Of a stretch of DNA of 64,000 nucleotides, positions 62,653 through 64,000 are shown in pieces. The notes below the pieces were generated by a model, which saw only the letters and a list, made by a program, of their open reading frames with translations, had not been told where the DNA came from and ran no database searches. The DNA comes from CAWBRT01 sp963832785 (GTDB taxonomy: Bacteria > Acidobacteriota > Terriglobia > Terriglobales > Acidobacteriaceae): the NCBI GenBank assembly GCA_963832785.1, contig CAWHVF010000005.1, positions 806,001 to 870,000 on the forward strand. Direction: 5' to 3'. The position numbers and the translations under genes are program-made. How positions within the stretch are numbered: position 1 is the first letter of the stretch; every line of letters begins with the position of its first letter.

Positions 62653-62872
62653 TCATTGCCTTTCCCGGAGAAAAGCTGCCGCCTCTGTCCCCGCCGGCGC
62701 GCCTGCCTGCGCCTGCCGGTGCGGCACGCGCCGGCAGCTCTCCAGTATTGATCTCAAAATAGCCGCGGGGCGAAAACGAATAGGAATGACATCTTGAGAC
62801 GACAATGTCAAGAGGGATTTCAGAATTTATTGCGATCCTGGCGGAACGTACCCCATCAGGGCGTCATGCCGA

Positions 62873-62986
62873 GCGACCGCAGGGAGCCGAGGCATCTGCA
62901 GTTAAGTTCGTTTAGCGCGCAATACAGAACTGCAGATCCTTCGACTCCCTCCGGCCAAAAACCGGCCTCCGGTCGCTCAGGATGAC
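62873..62986. repeat. MITE-like element with GTCATGCC...GGATGAC ends
   Basis: The terminal inverted repeats GTCATGCCGAGCGACCG and its inverse CGGTCGCTCAGGATGAC match at 15 of 17 positions. Inside, CTGCAG stems pair (62898 and 62931). No gene is seen in 62653-63021. Confidence 0.65.
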
Positions 62987-63021
62987 ACCTCATTGTGTGG
63001 ATACAAGCGGGCAATCGTTCG

Positions 63022-63537
63022 CTACTTGACCGCCTGCTGCTCGGCAATCTCGCCGATGCCCGGCAGCTTAAACATTACACCCTGGTAAGCCTTGATCAGC
63101 AGCACCACCCAGGCAATCACGAAGGCCAGCTCCACCGCCGGCCACAGGGCCCATCCGATCCAGGGGAGGGCCACGACTGCGTGCAGCACGAACCAGGCAA
63201 GCGTCAGCAGTATGGACTGGACGGCATGAAAGCGGATGAAACGGTTATGGTTATAGGGCCGAATCAGCAGGAACACGATGGCGATGGGAAAGATATAGCA
63301 CAGCATTCCGGCGACATTATCCGGAATTCCGCGCGCGCCGGAGGCACCTGGCCGAGCCCCGGCCGGCGCCGATCTTGCCTCCGTTGAGGTAGAAGCAGCG
63401 TCGCCAGTGTCGCTGCCGGAGGGCGGCGTCTGGGAGTCGGAGCCTGCGCCGCCAGGTCGAACTACCGGCGAGCCACACCGCGGGCAGAAGGCGGCATTCT
63501 CAGGCAAGCGTTCGCCGCAAGCGGTACAGTACGCCAT
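63022..63537 (-). CDS. Zinc-ribbon DUF4870-like membrane protein
   Basis: 171 residues. The N-terminal zinc ribbon is MAYCTACGERL and FCPRCGSPVV. A Ser/Thr/Gly-rich linker follows, then three hydrophobic segments (GMLCYIFPIAIVFLLI, SILLTLAWFVLHAVVAL, VELAFVIAWVVLLIKAYQG) with the RPYNHNRFIRFHAVQS loop typical of DUF4870. The function is unknown. It lies next to the Fur-family gene. Confidence 0.78.
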   Translation of the reverse strand: MAYCTACGERLPENAAFCPRCGSPVVRPGGAGSDSQTPPSGSDTGDAASTSTEARSAPAGARPGASGARGIPDNVAGMLCYIFPIAIVFLLIRPYNHNRFIRFHAVQSILLTLAWFVLHAVVALPWIGWALWPAVELAFVIAWVVLLIKAYQGVMFKLPGIGEIAEQQAVK

Positions 63538-63570
63538 TCTGTCGCTCCTCCCCTGGCAATGCGGCCCGCG

Positions 63571-64000
63571 TCAAAAAACGCGCCGGCTCTTTTTCTGGCA
63601 CTGCTCGCAAATACCGTAGATCTGAAAGGTGTGGCGGGTGGTGGTGTAGCGATGCTTGCGGCCGATTTCCTGCTCCACCTTCTCGATCTCGGGTGAAAAA
63701 AATTCGACCGAGGCCCCGCACTCGACGCACAGCATGTGATGGTGATTGCGCCGGTTGAGCTGGTGCTCGTAGCGCGCCACTCCATCCTGGAAGGCCACCG
63801 CGCTGGCCAGCCCGCAGTCGGAGAGCAGCTTCAGGGTGCGATACACGGTGGTAAAACCGACGTGCGGGTCGCGGCTTTGCACCAGGTGGTGCAGCTCCTC
63901 GGTCGAGAGATGGTCGCGGGTGCTGAGGAAGGTGCGCAGTATCAGGTCGCGCTGCGCGGTGCGCTTCAGGCCTACGCGCTTCAGGTGCGCGTAAAAGACG
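63571..64000 (-). CDS. Fur-family transcriptional regulator (5' end beyond window)
   Basis: The last 143 residues are visible; the frame continues to base 63999 without a start in the window. The winged-helix part is LKRTAQRDLILRTFLS, TEELHHLVQ and VGFTTVYRTLKLL. The metal sites are NRRNHHHMLCVECG and ICEQCQKKSRRVF, giving two CxxC pairs for structural zinc plus the His cluster. It senses a metal or peroxide; which one (Fur, Zur, PerR) cannot be told from this sequence. Targets in the window are not evident. Confidence 0.85.
   Translation of the reverse strand, partial: VFYAHLKRVGLKRTAQRDLILRTFLSTRDHLSTEELHHLVQSRDPHVGFTTVYRTLKLLSDCGLASAVAFQDGVARYEHQLNRRNHHHMLCVECGASVEFFSPEIEKVEQEIGRKHRYTTTRHTFQIYGICEQCQKKSRRVF

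Overview
The window looks like a chromosomal segment of a GC-rich, diderm, soil-type bacterium, most likely an Acidobacteriota member. This is inferred from the exosortase/PEP-CTERM exopolysaccharide genes, ATGA-overlapping operons, and scattered palindromic GC-rich intergenic repeats. I could not run a database search, so the taxon is an inference.

Bases 1-20500 are one long plus-strand exopolysaccharide operon. It starts with the tail of a sigma-54 activator (PrsR type). Next comes the conserved core of the exosortase A system: export protein, outer-membrane barrel, Wzz-like chain-length protein, AAA ATPase, tyrosine-kinase-like protein and priming sugar transferase. After these come glycosyltransferases, a deacetylase, an alkaline-phosphatase-fold protein, a nucleotidyltransferase-like protein, a lipoprotein glycosidase, DUF362, sugar epimerase, aminotransferase, methyltransferase, ATP-grasp and HAD genes. 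One glycosyltransferase (10792-11998) carries a frameshift.

Bases 20500-44000 are a second, mosaic glycan and sorting region. It holds a flippase, more glycosyltransferases and methyltransferases on both strands, an O-antigen-ligase-like protein, a PEP-CTERM substrate, the exosortase with EpsI, the PrsT TPR lipoprotein, a CAP-domain protein, a type IV pilin-like protein and a PilZ protein. Five intergenic regions here share one promoter architecture of about 145 bp: an 18-bp TGTGCA-N6-TGCAYA dyad, a second dyad about 62 bp downstream, and a -24/-12 sigma-54 promoter whose GG lies 120-125 bp from the first dyad. They drive an epimerase, a methyltransferase, the PEP-CTERM protein, a 54-residue microprotein made of a signal peptide plus a sorting-signal-like tail, and the pilin. 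This regulon is the main finding.

Bases 44300-48300 hold signalling genes: a degenerate GGDEF-PilZ fusion and a full NtrC-type response regulator. Bases 48600-64000 are mostly housekeeping: uvrC, an OmpA-family lipoprotein, thiS, a MerR regulator with a perfect operator, an aldolase, citrate synthase, an MqsR/MqsA-like toxin-antitoxin pair with a leaderless start, a POT transporter broken by three frameshifts, a hydroxyacyl-CoA dehydrogenase, a DHH phosphoesterase and a Fur-family regulator cut by the window end. Several families of palindromic repeats lie between these genes, and one copy lies inside uvrC.
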